NCBI GenBank assembly: GCA_001632425.1
Contig: KV425570.1
Span: forward strand, 165,141 to 229,140
DNA length: 64,000 bases
From: Neolentinus lepideus HHB14362 ss-1
Lineage: Eukaryota; Basidiomycota; Agaricomycetes; Gloeophyllales; Gloeophyllaceae
Direction of reading: 5' to 3'
Part shown: in pieces, positions 11,671 through 21,273 of the stretch
Position numbering within the stretch: the first letter of the stretch is position 1
Layout of the letters: each line of letters begins with the position of its first letter
Program-made: the position numbers and the translations under genes
Notes under the pieces: generated by a model
Database searches by the model: none
What the model was told of the DNA's origin: nothing
Seen by the model: only the letters and a program-made list of their open reading frames with translations

Positions 11671-12037
11671 CTGGCTGTGCGTGAGCTGGGTGTCGACATG
11701 TAGTGGCATGTATTAGAGCAGGACAATGAAGTGTAGGATAGATGCTGTAGCCTAATACGGATATCTGTACACAAGGACTAGGTTGAGTGAATTGTAGCAT
11801 TCATGAACGGTTGTCGCGGTTGCTGACCGTTGTCTCGTGTGGGTAGTCCAGTCGAGGCTTTACCTTTTCGCTTTCGTAGAACACTAGACTAAACCTTTGG
11901 ATGATGATTAGATTATAACTATGGACTTCCGACATATAATACAGACGGGATAGTGACTTGCACTGAGACAATGGATACAGCAGGGAACAGATAGAGCACA
12001 GAAACGCAGAACACGTGGACATGACTGAGGTGCGGAG
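11671..12037. other. Convergent 3' intergenic region RLI1/RFA3
   Basis: 367 bp between two converging genes. It must hold both 3' UTRs and polyadenylation signals. A-rich and T-rich words are present but no unambiguous signal or stem-loop was found. Confidence 0.5.
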
Positions 12038-12518
12038 TTAGAATATCGACCCTAAGAATCGGGGGTCGTTGATCGTCTCGATGGTGAAATCTACTAGTTC
12101 CATGTCTACAGTTACGAGTATCAGTCGATAAGAGGCCCGGTGTATTAAGACCCATACCGAGATCGGATCCCATGTTAATGCAAGCCATCATCGTGACCGT
12201 GGTCGCGTCGTTCACCTTCCCAACAACCTCGACGTACGTGTCTGTTACGCGGGCATCCTGCGCCAGCCATCCTTGCGTTAATGAGCATCTCACAACAGGG
12301 CGTCCATGATGCTCACCTTCGATAAACGCACCTCCACTTGCATCTTGTCGCTAGTTTCTACCAGCGCTGAATCTCCTTTGAACTTTGGAACGATCAGCAT
12401 TTGGTTCTTCCTCGCAGAATGGTCGCACCTGTAGGACTTTGCATACTAATCTGACCGTACGGCCGACGTACTCGGCGAGTCTCTTGCCGTTCACACGAGT
12501 TGAGACATGTTCCGCCAT
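12038..12518 (-). CDS. RFA3: Replication protein A 14 kDa subunit (Rfa3/RPA14)
   Basis: Four exons on the minus strand. Exon 1 starts at 12518 (MAEHVSTRVNGKRLAEYVG) and continues RTVRLVCKVLQ. Exon 2 reads FKGDSALVETSDKMQVEVRL, exon 3 DARVTDTYVEVVGKVNDATT then VTMMACINMGSDL, and exon 4 DMELVDFTIETINDPRFLG. The layout of a small OB fold with the conserved YVEVVGKV and NMGSDLDMEL segments is that of RPA14. It is the smallest subunit of the heterotrimeric single-strand DNA-binding complex used in replication, recombination and repair. Length (about 115 residues) is normal. An ACGCGT element lies about 90 bp upstream of the start codon. Confidence 0.88.
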
Positions 12519-12604
12519 AGTATTAGAGAGAAAATTTGCGGACTGTCTGAGTGGGGCTTCTGTATGCGTTATAAGATATCAAGGTTGAACGCGGTCAGAC
12601 GAGT

Positions 12605-12610
12605 ACGCGT
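12605..12610. promoter_or_regulatory. ACGCGT (MCB-type) element upstream of RFA3
   Basis: The palindromic hexamer ACGCGT lies 87-92 bp upstream of the RFA3 start. In ascomycete yeasts this MluI cell-cycle box binds MBF and drives G1/S expression of replication genes, including RPA subunits. One copy could occur by chance, so its function here is inference. Confidence 0.45.
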
Positions 12611-12983
12611 CTCGTTCAATGATCGTGACTAGACGTGTGCCGTCGCGTTACCCGTGACATCAAATTACGCTCTTGGAATTCTGCTTTACGAAAGAACTCC
12701 AAGTTTACTCGATAACAGGCCCCGACTGCATTGGTGAACTATCATTGCTGCACCACCATCGCTCCGAGAGCTAGGGCCTGATCAAATTGACTCTTTGTTT
12801 CTGCTAGTTTCCTACATAAAATCAGATTGTTTTCCGCGTCATACTGCCAGGCCAGATCTCTGCTAGAAACGAGAGGAGAAAGAGACTTGCTCAAGATGCA
12901 CGGATAAAGCATATCATACATCACATAATATTGTACATTCGACTCCGCAGCTATCCGTCTTATTCTCTCGGTTTTGGCGTCTC

Positions 12984-13377
12984 TCACTTCCCACCAGGCT
13001 TCCCAGACACGGGCTTCTTGAGGGGAGCTCTCGGTCTGAACAACGTCTTGTGCGGGTGTGACTCATCGTGCTCTGAAGTTTCCCTGACGATTTCATATCC
13101 AACTAACGTTAGCGCCGACTACGTAGCAGGTAAGGTCTGATTACGCACGTCGGCAAGTCATGAGTCTCAGTGTGGGGGGAGCTATTCTGCGAACTGGCGG
13201 TGTTCACTGCCTCGCCTTGCCTGTAAAGAGGAAGAACCGGAATGATTTTGTCATGGGCGGGAAATGCGGTATTGCTGCAGCTGAAAGTGCTCACTCGGGT
13301 GACAGATGGGTGTTATCGGGCTCGGCATTATGCAGAGCCTCGACTGCGTGAGGCTCGTTGGTATCTGCGCTTGTCAT
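12984..13377 (-). CDS. RPRAP-motif small protein, copy 1 (intact)
   Basis: Unknown family. Three exons on the minus strand: start at 13377 (MTSADTNEPHAVEALHNAEP), exon 2 after an acceptor near 13220 (GEAVNTASSQNSSPHTETH), exon 3 after an acceptor near 13086 (ETSEHDESHPHKTL). It ends FRPRAPLKKPVSGKPGGK with TGA at 12984-12986. The phases join without a stop, giving about 90 residues. The N-terminal part is acidic and polar, and the C-terminus is basic and proline-rich. It shares only the RPRAP tail with its neighbours and has no signal peptide, membrane helix or known domain. The recurring three- to four-exon, acid-then-basic layout supports a real gene. A DNA- or RNA-binding role of the basic tail would be speculation. 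Confidence 0.55.
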
Positions 13378-14378
13378 CCAAGGAAGGTATATCAATCGTT
13401 CCCTGATGGACTACTACATAGTACCGTTTCCCCACGTACCTCGCCTGCTGGGCTACACTAGGACTGTCTTCGCTGCTTGGCTGCATTCTCGTATATCGAT
13501 CTTCGATCTCAGCTACTGGGCGGATGTTTACAGCTCGTCAAGGTGGAGATACAATCATAGCGCCCAGAGGAGTACTAAAATACCTGCCAAATAGCCGCGC
13601 CGGGACTTGGACGCCATAGATGGGGCTCCTGATGTTTTTGTCTATTTGTCATCGGCCCTCGAGCGCCTAGGATAACGGCCAGCATGACTATCCTCGGATT
13701 ATGGGGACATTCTGGAATCTGGACTTATGCAGCCCGGGATATAAACAATTCAAGATAAGCGCCTCGAAATGTCGCGGGCGCCTATAGGTCCTGCAGGCGA
13801 ATCGATGGCTGACGAAACGGAACGACAAGCGCTCTGAACGTTGGCCTTTAGACCTCAAAACCCTAAGTGAACTTAGAAAACCGAATTCACGGAGCTGGCT
13901 CCGTGCTCCCACAATACATTGATCACTTCCCAGAGGCGAGCATACTTCAAGTCAGAGCTCCTGAAGCTAGCTGAGTATGATCCTCCTTGGGTTTGCATCT
14001 CCCTCAACTTGGTTCGCTGTGTTCTGCTCTCAGCAGGCTGGCGCCTTTGTCGAAAACGGGTCTGGCTCTGTATTTCGTGTTCCGTGGTTTGCTGCACGAT
14101 TGAGACAACCTTCGAATGTTCCAAAACTGGCGCGATTAGCTGGCGTTGATCCTGGGACGGTCGAAGTAATCTATTCCATACTGCAGAATAGGGGTATTAC
14201 AAGGAAAGTAAGACTGGGACTCGAAAACAGTGTCCGTGAAGAATGCAGTACGATGGTATCCAGGCAGACGAAACATTACAAGCAACGACAGCCGACATTG
14301 GAAAATAACGACGATTCCGATACAACAAAGGGAACAAAAGTACGATCAAAGTTGGAGCGCGAATCGATACAAATAACG

Positions 14379-14921
14379 CTACGGGCGAGTCTCCTGTTGG
14401 CGCGTACTATCGGTTCTCTTTGGTTTCGGCTTCGTCGGCTTCGTCGGTGGCTTCGCCACGGTCGGTTGACGTACTGGGGCCCTCGGCCTATATATACGCT
14501 TTCCTGGCCTGGTCACCTCTTTCGTCTGACATCTATCAGCACACGGACCGGTCAGGACAATCAACAACTACATTGTATGGGACTCACGGTGCTTGTGGTC
14601 CTGTGGTTTTTTGGATCTCGGGCTGAGGATGGACTTCAACCGACTTCGGTGGTAAGCAATCAGCTAGATTCTCTTCCAATGCATCTGCTGATCGCTTCCT
14701 ACTGCAGTCTTGTCAGTTTGCAGTACTATCACGACACAGTTAACGGTACTTCACCTTGTGCTTGCCCGGGTGCCGGGCACGGGTGATGCAATGGTGGCCT
14801 CGCTGGCCTTCTCTCCAGCCATAGGAGTGGCAGCGCATTCGCAGCTGGTCTGCGGAGCCTCTTCATGGGAGGAATTGGTGGCGGGCTCAGGTGTGTTGGA
14901 GACTTTTTTGTCGTCAGACAT
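14379..14921 (-). CDS. RPRAP-motif small protein, copy 2 (intact)
   Basis: Unknown family. Three exons with consistent phases: 14921-14755, 14701-14588 and 14532-14379, giving 144 residues. It starts MSDDKKVSNTPEPATNSS, continues ECAATPMAGEKASEATIA, then RKRSADALEENLADCLPP, then EVTRPGKRIYRPRAPVRQP and a Lys/Pro-rich tail (PTKPTKPKPKRTDS), and ends QQETRP. The acidic, Ser/Thr-rich N-terminus leads into an RKRSADAL segment and the RPRAP tail. The RKR cluster and the basic tail could act as nuclear localisation signals (inference). Its tandem partner at 16771-17349 keeps the same frame, the same splice sites and the same stop position despite many substitutions. That is the strongest sign that this is a real coding gene. 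Confidence 0.68.
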
Positions 14922-15097
14922 TGTTATGAAGTGAGATGTGAAGGTCATCGACTTCCCGCGGTTATATATCGCCCTTCACGTATACTGCAATCCATGCACA
15001 GACCCCGAATGCTGTGCACGAGCTGTGTTTGCAGTGAAGTCGATCCTCATGTCTAAAGCTCTGGAGCTCACGTGCAATACAGCAGTTGCGATGAACA

Positions 15098-15475
15098 GGA
15101 CGCATTGCGAGCATGGCTTTCCTATTCGCCGTGGTGCGATGTCAGCTTAGCCCTTCGGCGAACTCATTGCGTATCTGGCAAGCCTTCTCGAGCGAGAATC
15201 CATAGCTTAATGGTTTCATCAGTCGTGAATTGGAACTTGATCCTCGCGCAAGATAGGGTCGATAATGTGGGTTTCGTTAAAGTGGCTCTGCATTCTTGTT
15301 ACTTAGGACAGATCACAGGAGGCATTGCGAGCATGGCTTTCTTATTCGCCGTGGAGCGATGTCAGCTTTGGTTTCATCAATCATGAACTGGAATATCCTC
15401 GCGCAAGATAGGGTCGATAACGCGGGCTCTGTTAAGACGGCAGTGCATTGATATTACTTAGGACAGGTCATAGCG
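15098..15475. repeat. Secondary internal direct duplication within copy A
   Basis: The block beginning GCATTGCGAGCATGGCTTTC occurs at about 15105 and again at about 15324, each followed by GATGTCAGCTT and, later, CCTCGCGCAAGATAGGGTCG. Copy B has the block only once (about 17515), so this second duplication happened after the larger one, or was lost from copy B. Confidence 0.75.
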
Positions 15476-15653
15476 TGCAGTACACAATGATTAAGTGACT
15501 AGTGAGTTGTTCGTTTTAGAGCTAATGATTCAACAGATAACTAAGTCAGCGTCCAAGTCGATATCAAGCAAACACAAAGATTACGACCAAGAACAGGTTG
15601 CCGGTATTCTTTCAAAGCAATGAAGGTATAATATAAAGGTACAAGATTGTAGA

Positions 15654-16013
15654 TTAGTTACGAAATTGTCCCCTTTCAGAATATGGCGCGATGCGGGTTT
15701 GTTCGTCGAATGGGTTTAATAGATTTTCCACTCGCAGGTTTCGAATGGGTGCTCGTGGCCGGTACTTTGGTTTTCTAGACATTGGTGGAGCTGATGCTGG
15801 ACTCATCCTGTGTGGTATGGAAGGGTAAGTTAAGGGTTCTACTCTGCCGTAATTTGGATGCACGCACGGAGATGACAGTGGTTGGGAACTGGAACAACGG
15901 AACCGGTGAGCTATCGCCCGCGTGGCCTATACTTGGTATGCTCACCTAGGTACATCACGAGCCTGAGATTACTGGGACACGGTCATCTTTGGAGGAACCT
16001 CTAATTCACACAC
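15654..16013 (-). pseudogene. RPRAP-motif pseudogene, tandem partner of 17973-18284
   Basis: Aligns along its length with the intact gene at 17973-18284 but carries at least three lesions. The start codon has become GTG (16013-16011). A nonsense codon TAA follows MTVSQ in exon 1. One base is missing just after RPRAPIR, which shifts the frame so that the Lys/Pro tail reads NLRVENLL and the normal stop is passed. The second exon still reads SRKPKYRPRAPIR. I describe it only as broken. A frameshifted but expressed tail cannot be excluded without RNA data. Confidence 0.75.
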
Positions 16014-16770
16014 AGATGTGCGACGCCGCGGGACCTTTGGCAATGAATAATCCGTCCTGTAAGGAGGTCATTTTGTATGGTGTTTCAGCTCCTAAAGGGT
16101 GGAGGTACAATCCTAGTCTTGATGTTATCGTTTATTTGTTATTGACCCTCGAGTGCTTAGGTTCATGAACTGTCCTCGGATTATGGACTTCTGCATTCAA
16201 CGGCCCGGGATATAAAGAATTCAAAGTAAACGCCTCGAAATGTTGCAGGCGCCTATAGGTTCAACACGTGGATCGATGGCTGACGAAACGGAATGATAAG
16301 CACTGAACGCTGGCCTCTCCCACAATACATTGATCACTTCCCGGAGCCGAGTATACTTCAAGTCAGACCTCGGGGTATGATCCTCCTTGGGTTTGTATCT
16401 CCTTCAACTTGGTTCGCTCTGTGTTCTGCTCCTGGTGCCATTGCCAGCAGCGAATCTAGCACTGTGTTGCGTGTTCCGCGATTTGCTGCACGATTGAGAC
16501 AGCCTTCCGATGTTCCAAAACTTGCGCGACTAGTTGGCGTTGGTCCTGGGGCAGTCGAAATGATCTGTTCCAGTCCGATTTACCGCAGAATAGGGGTATT
16601 ACAAGACTAGAACTCGGAAACAGTGTCCGTGAAAACTGTAGTTTAATGGTATCCAGGCAGACGAAACATTGCAAGCAACGACAGGCGACATTGGAAAATA
16701 ACAGCGATTCCGACATCACAAAGAGAACAAAGTACAATCAAAGTTGGAGCGGGAATCAATACAAATAACA

Positions 16771-17349
16771 CTACAGACGACTCTCCTCTTGGCGCGTACT
16801 GTCCGTTCTCCTCGGTTTTGGTTTCGGCTTCGAACCTTGGGGCTTCGTCGCCGCGGTCGGTGGGCGCAGGGGGGCCCTCGGCCTATATTTACGCTTTTCT
16901 GGCCTGGCCACCTCTTGTGTCTGACATCTATCAACACACGGACAGGTCAGGACAATCAACGATTATATCGTGTGGCACTTACGGTGCTTGTGGTCCTGTG
17001 GTCTTTTGGATCTCAGTTGAAGCCTCGGGCTGAGGTTGCGCTTCAACCGATTTCGGTGGTAAGCAATCAGCTGGATTGTCTTCCAGTGCATCTGCTGATC
17101 GCTTCCTATTGCAGTCTTGTCAGTTTGTAATACTATCACGACATAGCTAACAGTACTTCACCTTGTGCTTGCTCGGGCGTCGGGTTCGGGTGATGCGATG
17201 GCGGCCTCGTAGGCCTTCTTTTCAGCTACAGGAGTGGCAGCGCATTCGCAGTTGGTCTGCGGAGCCTCTTCATTAGTACCCAAACCCTCGCCACGGGAGG
17301 AATTAGTAGCGGGCTCAGGTATGCTAGAGACTTCTTTGTCGTCAGACAT
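16771..17349 (-). CDS. RPRAP-motif small protein, copy 3 (intact)
   Basis: Unknown family and tandem paralogue of 14379-14921. Starts MSDDKEVSSIPEPATNSS at 17349. Compared with its partner it has a small insertion (RGEGLGTNEEAP) in exon 1 and a short one in exon 2 (PEASTEIQKTTG). It then reads RKRSADALEDNPADCLPP, EVARPEKRKYRPRAPLRPP and a tail SKPKPKPRRTDSTRQ ending EESRL. Splice sites match those of the partner: donor after ACAAG, acceptor before TAGGAAGCGATC, and an acceptor ending CTGATAG or equivalent. Indels between the partners keep the frame while the flanking DNA carries frame-breaking ones, which suggests selection on the protein. Confidence 0.68.
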
Positions 17350-17972
17350 TGTTATGAACTGAGCCCCATCGACCCCCGCTAGGCGGTTATATATACGAAC
17401 GCTGCAATCTATGCTCAGGCTCGGAATGCTATGCACGAGCTGTGTTTGCAGTGAAGTCGACCCTGACCTCTAAAGCTCTGGAGCTCACAATACAGCAGTT
17501 GCGGTGAACAGGACGCATTGCGAGCATGGCTTTCCTATTCGCCGTGGTGCGATGTCAGCTTAGCCCTTCGGCGAACTTGATGCGTGTCTCGCAAGCCTTC
17601 TCGAACGAGAATCCGATAGCTCGATGGTTTCATCAACCGTGAACTGGAAGATCCTCGCGCAAGATAGGCATGTGGGGTTTGTTAAGACGGCAATGCACTG
17701 ATATTATTTAATACAGGTCACAGCATGCAGTACACAGCGATTAAGCGACTAATGAGTTGTTCGTTTTATTGTTCGTTTTAGAGCTAATCAATTAAGAGAT
17801 AACGAAGCTAGCGTCCAAGTCGATATCGAGCAAACACGAAGATTACGACCATGGATAGGTCGCTGGTATTTTTAAAGAGCAATGAACGTATAAGATAAAG
17901 GTATAACATTATAGAGTGATTACGAATCGTCCCCTGTTCAAAATATGACGCGAATCCGCGATACGGTTCTGT

Positions 17973-18284
17973 TTATCGAACAGGTTTAACAGGTTTTCCA
18001 GTCGTAGGTTTCCGAATGGGTGCTCTTGGCCGGTACTTTGGCTTTCTAGGAATTGGTGGAGCTGGTGTTGGACTCATACTGTGTGATGTGAAAGGGTAAG
18101 TCAAGGGTTCTACTCTGCCATATTTTGGATGCACGCACGGAGATGGCGGTGGTTGGGAACTGGAACAACGGAACTGGTGAGCTATCGCCCGTGTGGCCTA
18201 TACTTGGTATGCTCACCTAGGCACACCAGGAGCCTGAGATTGTTGGGACACAGACATCTGTGTAGGAACCTCTAATCCACCCAT
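17973..18284 (-). CDS. RPRAP-motif small protein, copy 4 (intact)
   Basis: Unknown family. Two exons: start at 18284 (MGGLEVPTQMSVSQQSQAPG), a GTGAGC donor after VP, an acceptor near 18160, then QPPPSPCVHPKYGRVEPLTY, MSPTPAPPIPRKPKYRPRAP and IRKPTTGKPVKPVR, stop TAA at 17973. About 83 residues, proline-rich, basic C-terminus, no membrane segment. Its tandem partner at 15654-16013 is broken. More upstream exons are possible. Confidence 0.6.
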
Positions 18285-18345
18285 AGATGTGCGACGCCGC
18301 GCGACTTTTGGCAATGAATAATCCGTTCTGTAACGTCATTTTATA

Positions 18346-20076
18346 TTTTGTCTTTGATACATATTCGTTACTGTCCGGCTGGGAGCACTTACGTTGGACT
18401 TGGTAGTGCCCGATCACTCGCCATCGTGGAGGCAGTTGGGTATTCCGCGCTTCTACTGGCTTCGAAACCATGCGAATAGGAAGGTGTAGTCATGACGGTG
18501 TGTGTGCTCTGTCGAAGCAACATTGGCGGGAAACTTATCTTATATTGGATAGGATTGCTATGTACGCCTCATTGTGACTCACGCGTCTGCAGTGCTAGGG
18601 CTGTGCAAGAGCTATATATGCTGTGTCGTCAATATTGACATGAATATTCCAGCAAGGGAGGCAGTGCCTTCGGACCGGAGGCATAGCCAGGATTCCTATA
18701 TATAAGTGTCATTGTATTATTGGATCCTCACTATACACCCTGGTGCTGCACCAAGAAAGCATGGCATGGTTATAGAAGCTTGTTTATGCTACCAGCACTG
18801 GTTGACGTTGTGAAGCTCAAAACTTCAAGGGTATCACCAAGGCACTGCGGTATTTCGGAACCATGAAGCGTCTGGAGGGAACAAGGTTACTCCGTTTCCC
18901 AGTTTCACCTTGGTGCCCAGACGTGAATAAGGGAAAACTTCACCTAGGCCGTGCAAAGGCAGAAACGATCGAACAATGAACTAGTGGTGGTGGTATGGAG
19001 TGAAGGATGATCTAATTAATAGCGCATCCTAGGCCTACTGGGGGGATCAAATCGCCTTGGCAGTGTTCGAAGGGCACACTAAACCCCACAAGACGCCACC
19101 GCAGTGACTCTCCCTGTAAGCTGGGTTGAGGACGCAAGCAAAGCTGCTCTCTTATCTCTCGGCTGTGCGGGCTGGATACAATCCTGTGAGCGAGCTTCAG
19201 CAATGCATTTTGTCGACAGAAGGCAAAACTTACCAGTGATATTAGGTTTCTGTGAGAGTCGAAGAGACTAGATGAGACGAGAACATCAGAGATATGTTCA
19301 TGGGCTATCATGGTATCGCAGTGCCGGACGACTATGCCGCCGCTTTATCTCCTACCCGTCATTAGAGCGATGGGGACAAAAGCTCGAGAATGCTCTCGTT
19401 TCCATTGCAGCTCTTTTGCTATAGAACGACGCGAGATCATCCTGAAGGGCCTACAAGGTTTAGAAGTCAATTTATCACCCTGGTACAAACCTCTGAGTGC
19501 TAGGACTTCTGAGCGCCGAGGCATGTCGCGTCTACCAGGACCTGGTAAGGTTGCGACATGAGTACACCTGTCCTTGTTTCCTGGACAGCCAGATCTGTGC
19601 ATGGAGCGGAAATCTGGCCATTGGTTATCTGGATACCAATGTGACTAGGGGTTCCATACAATCAGGCTGGCGCTTACCTCGCATTACACCCTGCTTTTGT
19701 CTCCTGGGAGCGGAAAATGCGGACCTTCGTGTCATTCTAATAACGTTGAACATCCCATGTCGTAACTCAGGAGTCATAACCACCAAAATCCTGCGAAAGG
19801 GGTCAAGAATATGACACTTTGTCAGTACCCCTGAAGGCGTGAAAGTGAAATATCAATTGACTAAAGATGCGTACTGCATTTTTTCTCGGTCAGGATTAAT
19901 TGCCCGCCCAGGAAGAGACGGTGCCCGCTCAGGAAGAGACGATTCCCGTTTTCATGAAGACAATGTTACCGTTCAGACAAAGCGCAATAATTGTAGCATT
20001 GCAATCAAGATGTATGGTATGATATGATATCGGTGGCACCATCTCCTAGTGTACAGCGAATTCGGCTCTCCCAGGG
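18346..20076. other. 1.7 kb without a recognised gene
   Basis: Short frames on both strands, none with a family motif. The longest, minus 19012-19311, reads MIAHEHISDVLVSSSLFDSH and contains no known domain. TATATA-type words occur near 18610 and 18697. I see no repeat or RNA gene. Confidence 0.3.
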
Positions 20077-20620
20077 TTATTTGGGCTTGGGCTTAGGCTT
20101 CCCACCTGTGACTGGTTTCTTGATTGGGGCACGAGGGCGATACTCAGCTGGACCAGGGGGGGCTTCGGGTTCGGAGGACCTACAAAACCAGGTAAAAATT
20201 GTTTCACTCCCATGCACACACATGCATAATGGGTCGCGGATGAGACAAGACTCACGTCGGAACACTTGGAGTTTTTATCTCCGGTTCATTTGCAGCAATC
20301 GGGAGGTCTACCTTGTCAGTTGGCTGCGTCGGCATGTCCCTGTATGCGGCAGTGAGACGCCTTCAGCAATGTCCGGTGGAGCGGGGCCTCAACTCACCGC
20401 AGGAGGCCGTCCAGTATACTACATGTCGTCTCAACTGAGCCGATTATCGACGTGTCAGTAGGCGCAGCCTCCTCCAAGGACGGACCGGCTCTGAAAAAGC
20501 CGGTGACGGCGACATATTGGGTCAAATCTCTCTCAGAGCAGATATTCAAACATACGCGGTAGATTGTGTGACTGAAGCAGACTCTTCAGGGTCGCTAGAT
20601 GGTGTAGTTGGCACTGACAT
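20077..20620 (-). CDS. RPRAP-motif small protein, copy 5 (intact)
   Basis: Unknown family. Four exons on the minus strand. The start at 20620 reads MSVPTTPSSDPEESASVTQS. Exon 2 (after an acceptor near 20490) reads AGPSLEEAAPTDTSIIGSVE and ends ILDGLLR. Exon 3 reads DMPTQPTDKVDLPIAANEPE. Exon 4 reads SSEPEAPPGPAEYRPRAPIK then KPVTGGKPKPKPK, with the stop at 20077. All phases join in frame, giving about 120 residues. Same architecture as the other copies: acidic Ser/Thr/Pro-rich body, then a basic RPRAP/Lys-Pro tail as the extreme C-terminus. It lies outside the tandem duplication, so the family was already in several copies before that event. Confidence 0.65.
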
Positions 20621-21273
20621 GATTATAATGACAAGGATGCTTGCGAGATATGCGAGATCTGATTTTGATGGAGCACGCTTTTGAGCGTTTACTTTAGCAA
20701 ACCAAGCTGAGCGCTAAATTGTATACCTACTTTTTCGCCCCAATGGTGCTACATCCGAAAGCAGTTCCTCGGACTTCTAAGCCAGTGCAAGTTTCGGAAG
20801 GAACATATTCTGACATTGAAGACAGAATGGTTTCAGACTTGCGTTGAACAATGCACAGCTCATGTTCTGCTTCCGGAGTCCTGTCCCAATTTCGCCTCGA
20901 CCAAATGCAGCGAAGTTGTCACGTGTGATATCATGACATAAGGTTTCGAATTTTCGTTCACCCGGGCTCCGGTGCTCCCATCACCCTAGGGAGCTGGAAG
21001 ATGCATATGATGGAGCTCTAGATGAAGGGGTAGTTGAATAGCTTTCTTCAAGACTAGTACTGCGAAGGGCTATTCCAGAGCCTCCGAGATTGAGTACGAG
21101 GTCGTCATGTTATTCATTGGTTGACGTTCTACCGAGCTTTGGGGCGGTGTATTAAGTAATGTCGGCGCTTCGAAGAGGCGCGGCGCATAGCAAGGCGCTG
21201 TCTGTGTGGCAATATAAGAGTTGTACGATACGCCAATCCGCACCAAGTCCTCCGGTTCGTCAAACTCCTCGCA
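20621..21273. promoter_or_regulatory. Intergenic between RPRAP copy 5 and WW-like gene 1 (divergent)
   Basis: 653 bp between divergent start codons, so it presumably contains both promoters. No ORF or repeat of note. A TATAAG-type word at about 21213 lies some 60 bp before the plus-strand start codon. Confidence 0.4.

Larger units (their letters stand above)
13540..16080. repeat. Tandem segmental duplication, copy A (about 2.5 kb)
   Basis: Direct repeat of 16090-18345. Matching anchors in order: GGTGGAGATACAATC / GGTGGAGGTACAATC at the start, GCCTCGAAATGT with GGCGCCTATAGGT, CAATACATTGATCACTTCCC, CCTTGGGTTTG, the whole RPRAP gene, the block GAGCATGGCTTTCCTATTCG, and GGCAATGAATAATCCGT at the end. 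Divergence is moderate, with many small indels. The copy holds one intact RPRAP gene (14379-14921) and one RPRAP pseudogene (15654-16013). The parts between, 13378-14378 and 14922-15653, show no other gene. Frames such as plus 13977-14786 are not preserved in copy B. Confidence 0.85.
16090..18345. repeat. Tandem segmental duplication, copy B (about 2.3 kb)
   Basis: Direct repeat of 13540-16080 with the same order of anchors. Both of its RPRAP genes (16771-17349 and 17973-18284) are intact. The parts before 16771 and between 17350 and 17972 contain no other recognised gene. Shorter than copy A, partly because the internal second duplication is absent. Confidence 0.85.

Noticed and set aside
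13977..14786. A 269-residue plus-strand ORF in duplication copy A.
   Set aside because: The frame is not maintained in copy B, whereas the minus-strand RPRAP gene overlapping it is, so it is a chance frame.
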